From Exiguobacterium algae (GTDB lineage: Bacteria; Bacillota; Bacilli; Exiguobacteriales; Exiguobacteriaceae), in assembly GCF_018617875.1 (NCBI RefSeq), contig NZ_JACSKZ010000002.1:372001-436000 (forward strand): a DNA stretch of 64,000 nt. The letters are read 5' to 3'. The notes under the pieces are model-generated. The model saw nothing but the letters and a program-made list of their open reading frames with translations. It was not told the DNA's origin and did not search any database. How positions within the stretch are numbered: the stretch's first letter is position 1; every line of letters starts with the position of its first letter. This document shows, in pieces, positions 1-7,887 of the stretch. Made by a program: the position numbers and the translations under genes.

Positions 1-1147
1 CATCAAAATAAGAGATGATGTCTTCAAACGTTGAATGAAGGGAAGAATGGGCTTTAATTCGTGCCATGCGAATCGCCTCAAACACGGCGCCCATGACAAA
101 CACGTCGGAGCTGGCATATGTCTTCATAGGAGACAATGACTCAAACAAAATCGTATCTAATGATTTCCGTTTCACGTGCCAGTCGGACTTCCCATTCGAA
201 TGAAGGAAGTCCCCATCCGGAAGCTCGCATAATTCACGCAGGATATCCCCGATGTAGTGAATCGCATGGATTGCCGTGTTCGGGTCGTTGATCCCCGGCG
301 AAATCCCTCTCAGGGCGACTTCACTCAACTTTTCGATGGCGAACGAAGGGTCTTGAATCGACGAACGGACTTCCCCGATTTGAAACAGTTCGATATCAAG
401 TGCCTCGTCACCCTTCCAATACCCCAAAAGGTCTCCCTTTGCGACGAAATCCCCTACAGCCACGACCGATTCAAAATCCACATCGTGTTCCTCCTGTTTC
501 TCACTCATAAATAACCGTACGTAACCCGTTCGAGGCGCACGGACGGCCGTCCCTTCAAAGGAATGGACAGAACGCTTCAATACAAGTTTGACCCGTTCTT
601 CTTCGATTGCTTCTTTTTGATTACTAATGACCGATAAAGCTTCTTTATGTAGCGTCGACAACAATCGTTCTGCTTGAATCGATTCACTGATTGTTTGAAT
701 GAATTTTACAAACGCCCAAATCGATCCAATGACGAGCATGACACTGATTCCGGAAGAAAGGACGACCCCTTCATCGGCGGTTCGAACGAGAAACAGATTC
801 GAAATCCCGTAAACCGTCGTCATAATAAAAAGGCCGAGCGTATGCTTTGCAGCGGCATTTGTTAAAAAGTTATTGACGGTCCTCGGAGAGAATTGGGATG
901 AGTATGTCGTCAGAACGACTAATATTGTCGAAAAACTAAACGTCATCATCGTCATCAAGCTCGTGAACGTTGAAGATAACACGGAGGCTGCCGAGTCTAA
1001 ATCCAAATAGATGAACTCCGGCAACAGTTCACGAAAATAAGATCCAAACACTTGCGTGATAAGTGTCAAGACAATGCCGGCTGCGCCATATAAGAACGGA
1101 ACAAACCATGCGCTCTCTTGTAGTAACAATCGAATTCGTCTCATCAT
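1..1147 (-). CDS. DUF2254 family membrane protein, C-terminus beyond the window
   Basis: I translated this frame from ATG at 1147 to the window edge and found it open for 382 codons. The N-terminal third is hydrophobic, with about four membrane segments. It contains the motif FSPRTVNNFL (about residues 67-76). The soluble remainder has ALRGISPGINDPNTAI, the hallmark block of DUF2254 predicted membrane proteins. The family's function is unknown. The start is supported by AGAGGTG five bases upstream; a second ATG follows directly (1144). Family members are usually only slightly longer, so just the tail is probably missing. It is the last minus-strand gene after mecA, whose terminator separates them. 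Family assignment is confident; role unknown. Confidence 0.82.
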   Translation of the reverse strand, partial: MMRRIRLLLQESAWFVPFLYGAAGIVLTLITQVFGSYFRELLPEFIYLDLDSAASVLSSTFTSLMTMMTFSFSTILVVLTTYSSQFSPRTVNNFLTNAAAKHTLGLFIMTTVYGISNLFLVRTADEGVVLSSGISVMLVIGSIWAFVKFIQTISESIQAERLLSTLHKEALSVISNQKEAIEEERVKLVLKRSVHSFEGTAVRAPRTGYVRLFMSEKQEEHDVDFESVVAVGDFVAKGDLLGYWKGDEALDIELFQIGEVRSSIQDPSFAIEKLSEVALRGISPGINDPNTAIHAIHYIGDILRELCELPDGDFLHSNGKSDWHVKRKSLDTILFESLSPMKTYASSDVFVMGAVFEAIRMARIKAHSSLHSTFEDIISYFD

Positions 1148-1175
1148 ACCAACACCTCTTCACCTATGATTTTGC

Positions 1176-1204
1176 AAAAAAACGCCTGTCCATATGAACA
1201 GGCG
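1176..1204 (-). terminator. Rho-independent terminator of mecA
   Basis: Seven-base-pair stem CGCCTGT/ACAGGCG (1183-1189 with 1198-1204) followed on the minus strand by seven T residues. It lies just after the mecA stop and before the DUF2254 gene. Confidence 0.88.
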
Positions 1205-1211
1205 ATTTTGT

Positions 1212-1868
1212 TTAAAAATAGTGACGTACTTTCGCAAACACATCTCCGTCGAGAATCAGCTTCCCATACTCTTGTAACATCGGAAGGGTCTGCGTACTGA
1301 ACGTTAAATATTCAGCAAGTAAGCTCAGTGCATTTTCTTCTTCTTCCGGTTCCATTTCATCCGGGAAGTCAATCCACAAGTAGTAACGATCTTGATAGTG
1401 ATACAGCTTCAAATCGAGATTGTTCAGCGTCTCATCTACACGCTTACTTAACGAAATCATCGATTCAAAATCATCGGTTTCCATGGCGAGCGGAGCCCAC
1501 GCCTCCGTCTCTTCCTCGAGTTCATCTAACTCGCTCAATTGATCGAGCACGGATTGCTGGTCTCGTGCCTCATCAATCGCTGAGCGGAGCAATGATCCGA
1601 GTTCAGAATCATCTTCTGTATCAATGACGTTTTTCGCAATCGTCACTGTCACTTCTAGTCCTTTTTCAAATGCTTGTACTTGAATCCATAGTGGACCATC
1701 AAACGAGATATCTTCGCGTTCATGCGCCTCGTCCATCATTTGCCAGAACAGCTGTTCACCACGTTCTCGGTTATACCAAATCTCATCACGTGCGAACCCG
1801 CGTTTCTCAATATCCACATAGGTGATGAAAAACTTGACCGTATTGTCGTTGATGCGCTCAATTTTCAC
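1212..1868 (-). CDS. mecA: Adaptor protein MecA
   Basis: MecA recruits substrates such as Spx and ComK to the ClpCP protease. The start region VKIERINDNTVKFFITYVDI and the segment EEIWYNRER-like/ GPLWIQVQAFEKGLEV match the N-terminal substrate-binding domain. An acidic linker around residues 105-130 leads to the C-terminal ClpC-binding domain. I chose GTG at 1868, because AAGGGAG lies nine bases upstream and the resulting 218 residues equal the usual length. The open frame extends to 1889 only through an ATG lying upstream of that ribosome-binding site. The gene follows spx, as in B. subtilis, so a protease adaptor sits beside its own substrate regulator. Confidence 0.96.
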   Translation of the reverse strand: MKIERINDNTVKFFITYVDIEKRGFARDEIWYNRERGEQLFWQMMDEAHEREDISFDGPLWIQVQAFEKGLEVTVTIAKNVIDTEDDSELGSLLRSAIDEARDQQSVLDQLSELDELEEETEAWAPLAMETDDFESMISLSKRVDETLNNLDLKLYHYQDRYYLWIDFPDEMEPEEEENALSLLAEYLTFSTQTLPMLQEYGKLILDGDVFAKVRHYF

Positions 1869-2011
1869 GATTGTCCACTCCCTTCTCACCTCGCTCCTAT
1901 CTGTTTATCAGGAGGAGAGGGGAAATTGTCTTGTTATCCTTGTACCCTTTTTTATACATGTCAATCTTGATGTGATGGGGTTGTACCTTTATTTTATAGG
2001 AAATATCGGAT

Positions 2012-2042
2012 AATAAAAAGCACACTGCTTACACAGTATGCT
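2012..2042 (-). terminator. Terminator of spx
   Basis: Minus-strand hairpin AGCATACTG/CAGTGTGCT (2034-2042 with 2019-2027, one T-G pair) followed by TTTTTATT, immediately after the spx stop. Confidence 0.82.
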
Positions 2043-2043
2043 C

Positions 2044-2442
2044 TCATTCATTCACGAGGCGTTGCGCTTCTTGTAATTGGAACGTCCGGACTTTCCTTGG
2101 AAGGAAGCGTCGGATCTCATCCTCGTTATATCCGACTTGAAGACGCTTTTCATCAATAAGAATCGGGCGACGCAATAAGCCAGGATATTCTTGAATCAAA
2201 TCGTATAACTGTTGAAGGGATAGCGCATCAACCGATACATCGATTTTTGAGAAAACTTTCGAACGAGTCGAGATAATCTCATCTGTCCCATCTTCTGTCA
2301 TACGTAAAATTTGTTTAATCTCATTTAGTGAGAGCGGTTCTGAAAATATGTTTCGTTCTGTAAACGGAATATCATGTTCCTCAAGCCAAGCTCGTGCCTT
2401 ACGGCAAGACGTACAGCTCGGAGACGTATAAAGTGTAACCAT
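2044..2442 (-). CDS. spx: Global redox-stress regulator Spx
   Basis: Spx is an ArsC-fold protein that binds the alpha C-terminal domain of RNA polymerase and controls thiol-stress genes. The translation begins [10 protein letters not shown] and has the redox CxxC switch at C10/C13 and the RRPI segment at residues 91-94 typical of the family. It is 132 residues, essentially the standard length. The start ATG has GGAGGAAGGA upstream. Two genes of one control loop, spx and the ClpXP/ClpCP adaptor mecA, are adjacent here but separated by a terminator, so they are probably separate transcripts. Confidence 0.97.
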   Translation of the reverse strand: MVTLYTSPSCTSCRKARAWLEEHDIPFTERNIFSEPLSLNEIKQILRMTEDGTDEIISTRSKVFSKIDVSVDALSLQQLYDLIQEYPGLLRRPILIDEKRLQVGYNEDEIRRFLPRKVRTFQLQEAQRLVNE

Positions 2443-2522
2443 ATTCCTTCCTCCCTGATCAAGTGTAAGTCCTTCTTTTTTCGTGACTCTACTTGTATAC
2501 CCAAAATCGTATCCACTTAATT

Positions 2523-2551
2523 ATAATAATTCTTATTTATTCAAACTTCAA
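2523..2551 (-). promoter_or_regulatory. Likely spx promoter
   Basis: Minus strand TTGAAG (2546-2551), 17-base spacer, TATTAT (2523-2528). A further TATACA-like element lies closer to the gene, so more than one start is possible; B. subtilis spx is also multi-promoter. Confidence 0.5.
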
Positions 2552-2573
2552 TGATATTCTTTCTCATTCATAT

Positions 2574-2606
2574 AAGAAAAGAGGACGCACCCAAGAGAAT
2601 GCGACC
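2574..2606 (-). terminator. Possible terminator of the 45-residue gene
   Basis: Minus strand GGTCGCA/TGCGTCC stem with one T-T mismatch and a ten-base loop, followed by TCTTTTCTT. The stem is weak, so read-through toward spx is possible. Confidence 0.45.
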
Positions 2607-2620
2607 TTGAATGACTCAAG

Positions 2621-2758
2621 TCAGGACGCCGGGATGCGTGAAACAGGTTGAGATACCGTTTCTTTACCAGGCTTGACTTGCAAGTCTTTCAATTTTTTCT
2701 TCAGCACTTCTTTTAGTAATTTCTTTTTTTCGCGCAATACTTTGTCGCGCTCTTTCAT
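2621..2758 (-). CDS. Small basic protein, 45 residues, unknown function
   Basis: A 46-codon frame (ATG at 2758, TGA at 2621-2623) with GGGGTGA six bases before the start and an extended -10 promoter upstream. The product starts MKERDKVLREKKK, is very rich in lysine and glutamate over residues 1-30 with leucines and valines spaced like an amphipathic or coiled-coil helix, and ends in a Pro/Ser-rich tail (VSQPVSRIPAS). I do not recognise a family. It lies upstream of spx on the same strand. Good translation and transcription signals make it a probable real gene; comparison with related genomes would decide. Confidence 0.62.
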   Translation of the reverse strand: MKERDKVLREKKKLLKEVLKKKLKDLQVKPGKETVSQPVSRIPAS

Positions 2759-2841
2759 GGTCTCTCACCCCCAACTTCACAAGGACCCACTGACCATTAC
2801 CGATTCTGAAAATCTTGAAGTTGCACTAAATCTATAATCAA

Positions 2842-2871
2842 ATTATAGCACACATGTATGTGAAGTGTGAA
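2842..2871 (-). promoter_or_regulatory. Promoter of the 45-residue gene
   Basis: Minus strand TTCACA (2866-2871), 18-base spacer ending TGC, then consensus TATAAT (2842-2847): an extended -10 promoter pointing at the small gene. Confidence 0.7.
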
Positions 2872-2911
2872 TCATTCTTTGAATATTCTCCGTTGTTTTA
2901 ACACTTGAGGT

Positions 2912-2940
2912 TTGCAAACAATACGAAAAACCTGTATAGT
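2912..2940 (+). promoter_or_regulatory. Promoter of the HD-domain gene
   Basis: TTGCAA (2912-2917), 17-base spacer, TATAGT (2935-2940), about 36 bases before the ATG at 2977. Confidence 0.7.
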
Positions 2941-2976
2941 TTATAGAAATAACCTTTTTCTTTAAGGAGGAGAGCG

Positions 2977-3510
2977 ATGATGAGAATCACGTTAGAGACG
3001 ATTATGCAGCACCCTGTTACACAAAAGTATTTGACGCGATCTGGCCTGAAACATGCCGTCGATGTATGTGAACGCGCTCTCGAAATGGCCACTCGTCGCG
3101 GTCTCGATACCGACCTCGCGACAAAAGCCGGCCTACTTCATGATATCGGTCACTATGAATGGTATACAGAAGGTAAATGGAATTATGACTTGTATCGACA
3201 GAACGACATCCATGCCATTAAAGGTGCAGAGCGTGCTCATAAGCTGTTGATTCGCTTAGGAGAAGATCCAGCTCGGGCAAAAGAGATTTCCGTCATGATC
3301 CTACTTCACACCGACTCCTATCTTCCACCTAACCGCATTCAGCGTACACCACTTCAGCAGCTCGTTCACGATGCGGATACGTACGTGGAACAACCGGGCG
3401 GGCTCCACCACTACGAGACGATGGAGATTGAAGATGCATTAGAACGTGTCCGCCGAATTGACGCAGTGGTCGAAAGACTCTCTAATCTTCCTCGTATCTC
3501 CAACGGCTGA
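2977..3510 (+). CDS. HD-domain phosphohydrolase family protein
   Basis: The 177-residue product carries an HD metal-binding signature: H26 in GLKHAVDV, H55-D56 in LLHDIGHY, H59, further histidines near residues 79 and 111 (ILLHTDSY), and a late HDADTYVE. HD proteins of this size hydrolyse phosphate esters, often of nucleotides; the substrate cannot be told from sequence. AAGGAGG lies six bases before ATG 2977; the next codon is also ATG. It is a single-gene unit between its own promoter and terminator, on the opposite strand from spx and opp. Confidence 0.82.
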   Translation: MMRITLETIMQHPVTQKYLTRSGLKHAVDVCERALEMATRRGLDTDLATKAGLLHDIGHYEWYTEGKWNYDLYRQNDIHAIKGAERAHKLLIRLGEDPARAKEISVMILLHTDSYLPPNRIQRTPLQQLVHDADTYVEQPGGLHHYETMEIEDALERVRRIDAVVERLSNLPRISNG

Positions 3511-3511
3511 T

Positions 3512-3545
3512 ACATCACCTGACCGTTCAGTGTGATGTTTTTTTA
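3512..3545 (+). terminator. Terminator of the HD-domain gene
   Basis: ACATCAC (3512-3518) pairs with GTGATGT (3532-3538), followed by a T run. Confidence 0.85.
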
Positions 3546-3550
3546 TGCAG

Positions 3551-3582
3551 AAAACCCCTCACCGAAGTGAGGGGTTTTTTAC
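3551..3582. terminator. Bidirectional terminator, end of the opp operon
   Basis: CCCCTCAC-CGAA-GTGAGGGG (3555-3574) flanked by A and T runs, three bases past the oppF stop. It can stop transcription from either side. Confidence 0.9.
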
Positions 3583-3584
3583 TA

Positions 3585-4535
3585 TTATACGAGCTGCGCT
3601 TTATACGCTTCGTACTCTTCGTCTGTAAGTGAGACGAAGTGTCCTGGCTCGACTTCACGTAATGGCGGGATGCTCGAATCTTCGTCCGCACGACCGACTG
3701 GTCCTTTAGATGTTGATTCGTACACAATCCGTTTACGAGTACGTTCGTGCTCTGGGTCTGGAAGTGGAATCGCAGACAAGAGCGACTTCGTGTAAGCATG
3801 GATCGGGTTCTCGTAGAGACGATCAGCTGTCGCTAGCTCAACGAGGTGACCTTGATACATTACACCGATACGGTCTGAGATGTATTTAACCATCGATAAG
3901 TCATGGGCGATGAACAAATACGTCAAATCGCGATCACGTTGTAATTCTTTCATCAAGTTGACGACCTGTGCTTGAATCGATACATCAAGTGCAGAGATCG
4001 GCTCATCGGCGATGATGAAGTCCGGTTCTACCGCAAGAGCACGGGCAATCCCGATCCGCTGACGCTGACCACCCGAGAATTCGTGTGGGTAACGGCTAGC
4101 GTGCTCTTTCGTCAAACCAACTGTCTCAAGAAGGTCATATACGCGGTTCATGCGATCTTCTTTCGTTTTCGCAAGACCGTGGATATCGATCCCTTCTGCA
4201 ATGATATCCGCAACCGTCATACGCGGGTTAAGAGAGGCGTATGGATCTTGGAAAATCATTTGCATCGCACGGTTGAATTTCAACTTGTCTGCTTTTGATT
4301 TTTTATCGTGGACGTTTTCGCCTTTGAACACAACGTCGCCATCAGTCGCATCATAAAGACCGATAATCGTACGTCCTGTCGTTGACTTCCCACAACCCGA
4401 CTCTCCTACGAGTCCGAGCACTTCACCTTTATAAATATCAAATGTGATGCCGTCGACCGCTTTTACGACACGGCCACGACCAATTTTAAAGTGCTGCTTC
4501 AGGTTCTTTACCTCGAGTAATTTCTCGCGTTCCAT
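3585..4535 (-). CDS. oppF: Oligopeptide ABC transporter ATP-binding protein OppF
   Basis: Second ATPase of the Opp importer, acting on the cytoplasmic face of the membrane. Walker A GESGCGKST (about residues 44-52), ABC signature FSGGQRQRIGIARAL, Walker B and D-loop IIADEPISALD, and the C-terminal oligopeptide-type extension with the HAYTKSLLSAIP segment are all present. At 316 residues it has the usual length. Its ATG shares one base with the oppD stop (TAATG), which indicates translational coupling. It is the last gene of the operon. Confidence 0.95.
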   Translation of the reverse strand: MEREKLLEVKNLKQHFKIGRGRVVKAVDGITFDIYKGEVLGLVGESGCGKSTTGRTIIGLYDATDGDVVFKGENVHDKKSKADKLKFNRAMQMIFQDPYASLNPRMTVADIIAEGIDIHGLAKTKEDRMNRVYDLLETVGLTKEHASRYPHEFSGGQRQRIGIARALAVEPDFIIADEPISALDVSIQAQVVNLMKELQRDRDLTYLFIAHDLSMVKYISDRIGVMYQGHLVELATADRLYENPIHAYTKSLLSAIPLPDPEHERTRKRIVYESTSKGPVGRADEDSSIPPLREVEPGHFVSLTDEEYEAYKAQLV

Positions 4536-5608
4536 TATTCAGCACCACCTTTCGTAAACGATTTAGCGAACGCACTGTCCGGACGATACTTGAGAGCGAG
4601 TTCACGAATCGCGCGTGGCGGGTTAACCGTTGGCGCTTGCGGGTGTAATAACCAGCTTGATGCAAAGTGTGTATCACTTACCTGGAACATCGGTGGCTCT
4701 TTCTCGAAATCAATCTTCATCGCGTATGGGTTACGCGGTGCGAACGCATCCCCTTTAGGAGGATCGAGCAAGTTTGGAGGCGTACCCGGGATTGCCGGTA
4801 ACGCTTCATTACGGTCATCTGTCGGACGCGGCATCGAACCGAGAAGTCCCCACGTGTATGGGTGACGTGGCTCGTAGAAAATCTCATCAACCGTTCCTTT
4901 TTCAACAAGACGACCTGCATACATAACAGCGACACGGTCAGCCATGTTTGCGACGACACCAAGGTCGTGCGTGATGAAGATGATCGCTGTACCTGTTTTT
5001 TGTTGGATGTCTTTTAACAATTCAAGAATTTGCGCTTGAATCGTTACATCAAGTGCCGTCGTCGGCTCATCGGCAATCAACACTTTCGGGTTACACGCAA
5101 GTGCGATTGCGATTACGATCCGTTGACGCATCCCACCAGAAAGTTGGTGTGGATATTGTTTCAAACGAGCTTCAGGGTTTGGAATCCCTACGAGTGTGAG
5201 CAACTCAAGCGTACGTTTTTTCGCATCTTCACCAGTTAATCCCTGGTGCTGTTTCAACCCTTCTGCGATTTGTTTATAAATCGTCATTGTCGGGTTGAGT
5301 GATGTCATCGGGTCTTGGAAAATCATTGCGATATCGCGACCACGAATTTTTAACATTTCTTTTTCCGAAAGCTTCGCCAAGTCTTTTCCTTCGAACATGA
5401 TTTCTCCGTTCGTGATTTCACCTGGAGGGTTCGGAATGAGACGCATAATCGCCTTCGAAGTAACGGATTTACCTGAACCCGATTCTCCTACGATGGCGAG
5501 CGTCTCGCCTTTTTTCAAATCAAACGATACGCCACGGACGGCTTGTACCGTACCTGCATATGTGTGGAACGAGACCGCTAAGTCTCGGACTGATAAAATC
5601 GTTTCCAT
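4535..5608 (-). CDS. oppD: Oligopeptide ABC transporter ATP-binding protein OppD
   Basis: First ATPase of the Opp importer. Walker A GESGSGKSV (residues 41-49), signature LSGGMRQRIVIAIALA, Walker B LIADEPTTALD, H-loop ITHDLGVV, and the C-terminal HPYTWGLLGSMPRP segment typical of OppD/DppD. It is 357 residues. GAGGGGG lies upstream of the ATG. It overlaps oppF by one base and follows oppC after 23 bases. Confidence 0.95.
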   Translation of the reverse strand: METILSVRDLAVSFHTYAGTVQAVRGVSFDLKKGETLAIVGESGSGKSVTSKAIMRLIPNPPGEITNGEIMFEGKDLAKLSEKEMLKIRGRDIAMIFQDPMTSLNPTMTIYKQIAEGLKQHQGLTGEDAKKRTLELLTLVGIPNPEARLKQYPHQLSGGMRQRIVIAIALACNPKVLIADEPTTALDVTIQAQILELLKDIQQKTGTAIIFITHDLGVVANMADRVAVMYAGRLVEKGTVDEIFYEPRHPYTWGLLGSMPRPTDDRNEALPAIPGTPPNLLDPPKGDAFAPRNPYAMKIDFEKEPPMFQVSDTHFASSWLLHPQAPTVNPPRAIRELALKYRPDSAFAKSFTKGGAE

Positions 5609-5631
5609 GCACGAGTCCCCCTCTTTCTTTA

Positions 5632-6657
5632 TTATTTACGCATTTTCGGATCGAATGCATCACGCAAGCCATCGGCAAGCAAGTTGAAGCTGACCATGAG
5701 CAAGACGATGATGGTTGATGGAATGACGAGGAGGAACGGGAATGTCCGTAACTCTTTGTATCCATCGTTGATCAACGTACCAAGTGAAGCTTGTGGCGGT
5801 TGAAGTCCGATCCCGATAAAGCTGAGGAATGCCTCGAAGAAGATGGCAGATGGAATCGTGAACATGAGTGTGATGATGATCGCACCTAATGTGTTTGGAA
5901 TTAAGTGTTTGAAAATCAAGCGTCCGCTTGAGGCACCAAGCGTGCGTGCCGCTAAGACGAACTCTTGGTTTTTAAGTTTCAAAATCTGACCACGAACGAG
6001 TCGGCTCATCCCGATCCATCCTGTGATCGCCATCGCCAGGATGATCGTGAAGACACCCGGATCGAAGATCAGAATGAACAAGATGATCAAGATCAAGTTC
6101 GGTACACCTGTCAAAATCTCAACAATACGCTGCATGATGTTATCAACTCGGCCACCGAAGTAGGCAGAGACTCCACCATAAGCAACGCCGATGACTGTAT
6201 CAATGATGGCAGCCATCAAACCGATGAAGAGCGAGATTCGCGTCCCTTCCCAAATACGTGACCAAAGATCACGTCCGAGGTAGTCCGTCCCGAACCAGAA
6301 GTTTTCTTCTACTTTCTTTTGTTCATAGAAGTCAATATCCCGGCTACCGAGCGTCGCCATTCCGTCAAATCCGGCCCATTCAAGACCTGTGACTTTTGGT
6401 GGAAGCTTCGCTTGTGAAATGTTTTGCTCGTATGCATCACGACCTGAAAGCATCGGGCCGAAGAGTGCGAGCAATACGAGAATCAAAATAATCGAAAGCG
6501 AGACGATGGCCGCTCTGTTTTTCTTTAGACGGATCCATGCATCTTGCCAGAAGTTTAGACTTTTGCCGGCAATTCGTTCACCAAGCTGTTCATTCATCTC
6601 AACGGGCGTGAACATGTCTTGGTCAAACTGTTCGAAATTCTTTTTGTTTTCAATCAT
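5632..6657 (-). CDS. oppC: Oligopeptide ABC transporter permease OppC
   Basis: Integral membrane permease of the Opp importer. An N-terminal cytoplasmic stretch of about 45 residues is followed by one membrane segment (ALFGPMLSG end), an external loop, and the five-helix permease domain with the EAA loop around GASSGRLIFKHLIPN, which contacts the ATPases. It is 341 residues. Its ATG uses the last base of the oppB stop codon (TGATG), so the two permeases are translationally coupled. Confidence 0.94.
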   Translation of the reverse strand: MIENKKNFEQFDQDMFTPVEMNEQLGERIAGKSLNFWQDAWIRLKKNRAAIVSLSIILILVLLALFGPMLSGRDAYEQNISQAKLPPKVTGLEWAGFDGMATLGSRDIDFYEQKKVEENFWFGTDYLGRDLWSRIWEGTRISLFIGLMAAIIDTVIGVAYGGVSAYFGGRVDNIMQRIVEILTGVPNLILIILFILIFDPGVFTIILAMAITGWIGMSRLVRGQILKLKNQEFVLAARTLGASSGRLIFKHLIPNTLGAIIITLMFTIPSAIFFEAFLSFIGIGLQPPQASLGTLINDGYKELRTFPFLLVIPSTIIVLLMVSFNLLADGLRDAFDPKMRK

Positions 6658-7583
6658 CAGTTATTCCCCCCAAGACGAATACGTGGGTCAACAACTCCAT
6701 AGAGCAAGTCGACGAGCAAAATGATAATGATGAATACAGCCGAGAAGAAGAGGGTCGTACCCATGATGACTGTATAATCGTTCAATGTGATCGATGTGAC
6801 GAAGAGTTCTCCGAGTCCAGGGACCGCGAAGATTTTCTCGATGACGAATGTACCCGTCAAAAGAGCCGCCGTCATTGGTCCAAGAATCGTAATCGCTGGA
6901 ATCATCGCGTTACGGACCATATGTTTCCATACGATTGCATTCCCGCTGAGACCTTTTGCTTTCGCAAGCGTAACATAGTCTTGACCTGTGACCTCAAGCA
7001 TCTCAGTCCGTACGAAACGGGCAATCGACGCTGTTACACCGAGCGACAAGGAGATTGTTGGTAGAATCGTATGCGCTGGTGATTCCCAGAAGGCAACCGG
7101 AAGCAACTGCAACTTAACCCCAACATAGTACTGAAGGAGGGCTGCAAAAACGAACGATGGGACAGAAATCCCGATAACGGATACGAACATCGCACCATAA
7201 TCGACTACAGTGTTATGACGAATCGCCGCAATGACACCTAACAAAATACCTACTAGAGTTCCTAGAACTAATGCCTGGAGCCCTAATTGTGCGGATGGGC
7301 CGATTCGTTCCAAAATCAAATCCGTTACTGGACGGTTAGCCGTACGGAATGATACACCAAGATCTCCTTGGAGCATGTTTCCGATGTACGTCGCGTAACG
7401 AACCGGAAGCGGATCGTTCAAACCATAGCGGTCATTCAATAATTGAATTTGTGATTCTGTCAGTTTTTCCTGGTTTTGATACGGAGAACCTGGGAGCAGG
7501 TCCATCAGGAAGAACGTGAACGTGGCAATCAAGAAGAACGTGATGAGGCCGTAAGTCAGCCGTTGTAGGATATAACGTCCCAT
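6657..7583 (-). CDS. oppB: Oligopeptide ABC transporter permease OppB
   Basis: Partner permease of OppC. MGRYILQRLTYGLITFFLIATFTF is the standard N-terminal helix of the OppB/DppB family, followed by the binding-dependent permease domain with the EAA loop (AKGLSGNAIVWKHMVRN). It is 308 residues, the usual length. AGGGGG lies nine bases upstream. It is separated from oppA by 304 bases that hold a hairpin and an internal promoter. Confidence 0.95.
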   Translation of the reverse strand: MGRYILQRLTYGLITFFLIATFTFFLMDLLPGSPYQNQEKLTESQIQLLNDRYGLNDPLPVRYATYIGNMLQGDLGVSFRTANRPVTDLILERIGPSAQLGLQALVLGTLVGILLGVIAAIRHNTVVDYGAMFVSVIGISVPSFVFAALLQYYVGVKLQLLPVAFWESPAHTILPTISLSLGVTASIARFVRTEMLEVTGQDYVTLAKAKGLSGNAIVWKHMVRNAMIPAITILGPMTAALLTGTFVIEKIFAVPGLGELFVTSITLNDYTVIMGTTLFFSAVFIIIILLVDLLYGVVDPRIRLGGNN

Positions 7584-7678
7584 TAATAAAAACCCCCTGT
7601 TTTCTAAATCTTTCTACACTTGCACCAACAGCTTCACTATGACATCTTACCCATTTTTTAAATTCACAAAATGAAAGG

Positions 7679-7693
7679 AATTTTCTGAAAGAA
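7679..7693. promoter_or_regulatory. Weak CodY-like box upstream of oppB
   Basis: AATTTTCTGAAAGAA matches 12 of 15 positions of the CodY consensus AATTTTCWGAAAATT. It lies downstream of the internal oppB promoter. It is suggestive only because stronger boxes occur at both oppA genes. Confidence 0.35.
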
Positions 7694-7786
7694 TAGGTTA
7701 AACGTCATCTCAAGGCTCTTAGTACAGCGATGGAAAATAAAGAATACCCCTATCTAAAGATTATTCTGAATTTTCACTGTTACTCC

Positions 7787-7814
7787 ATTATACTTTACCA
7801 ACAAAACATTTGAA
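7787..7814 (-). promoter_or_regulatory. Internal promoter for oppBCDF
   Basis: Minus strand TTCAAA (7809-7814), 16-base spacer, consensus TATAAT (7787-7792) in the oppA-oppB gap. It would let the permease and ATPase genes be transcribed apart from oppA. Confidence 0.55.
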
Positions 7815-7847
7815 TAGTATTTTCTCTTACTTCTTCAGAATTTTTTA

Positions 7848-7878
7848 GAAAATCGGGGACATGCGCATCGCATGCCCC
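7848..7878 (-). terminator. Attenuating hairpin between oppA and oppB
   Basis: Minus strand GGGGCATGC/GCATGTCCCC (7855-7878, one bulged T) followed by GATTTTCT. The position right after oppA suggests partial termination, giving more binding protein than permease. Confidence 0.7.
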
Positions 7879-7887
7879 CTCATTCCA

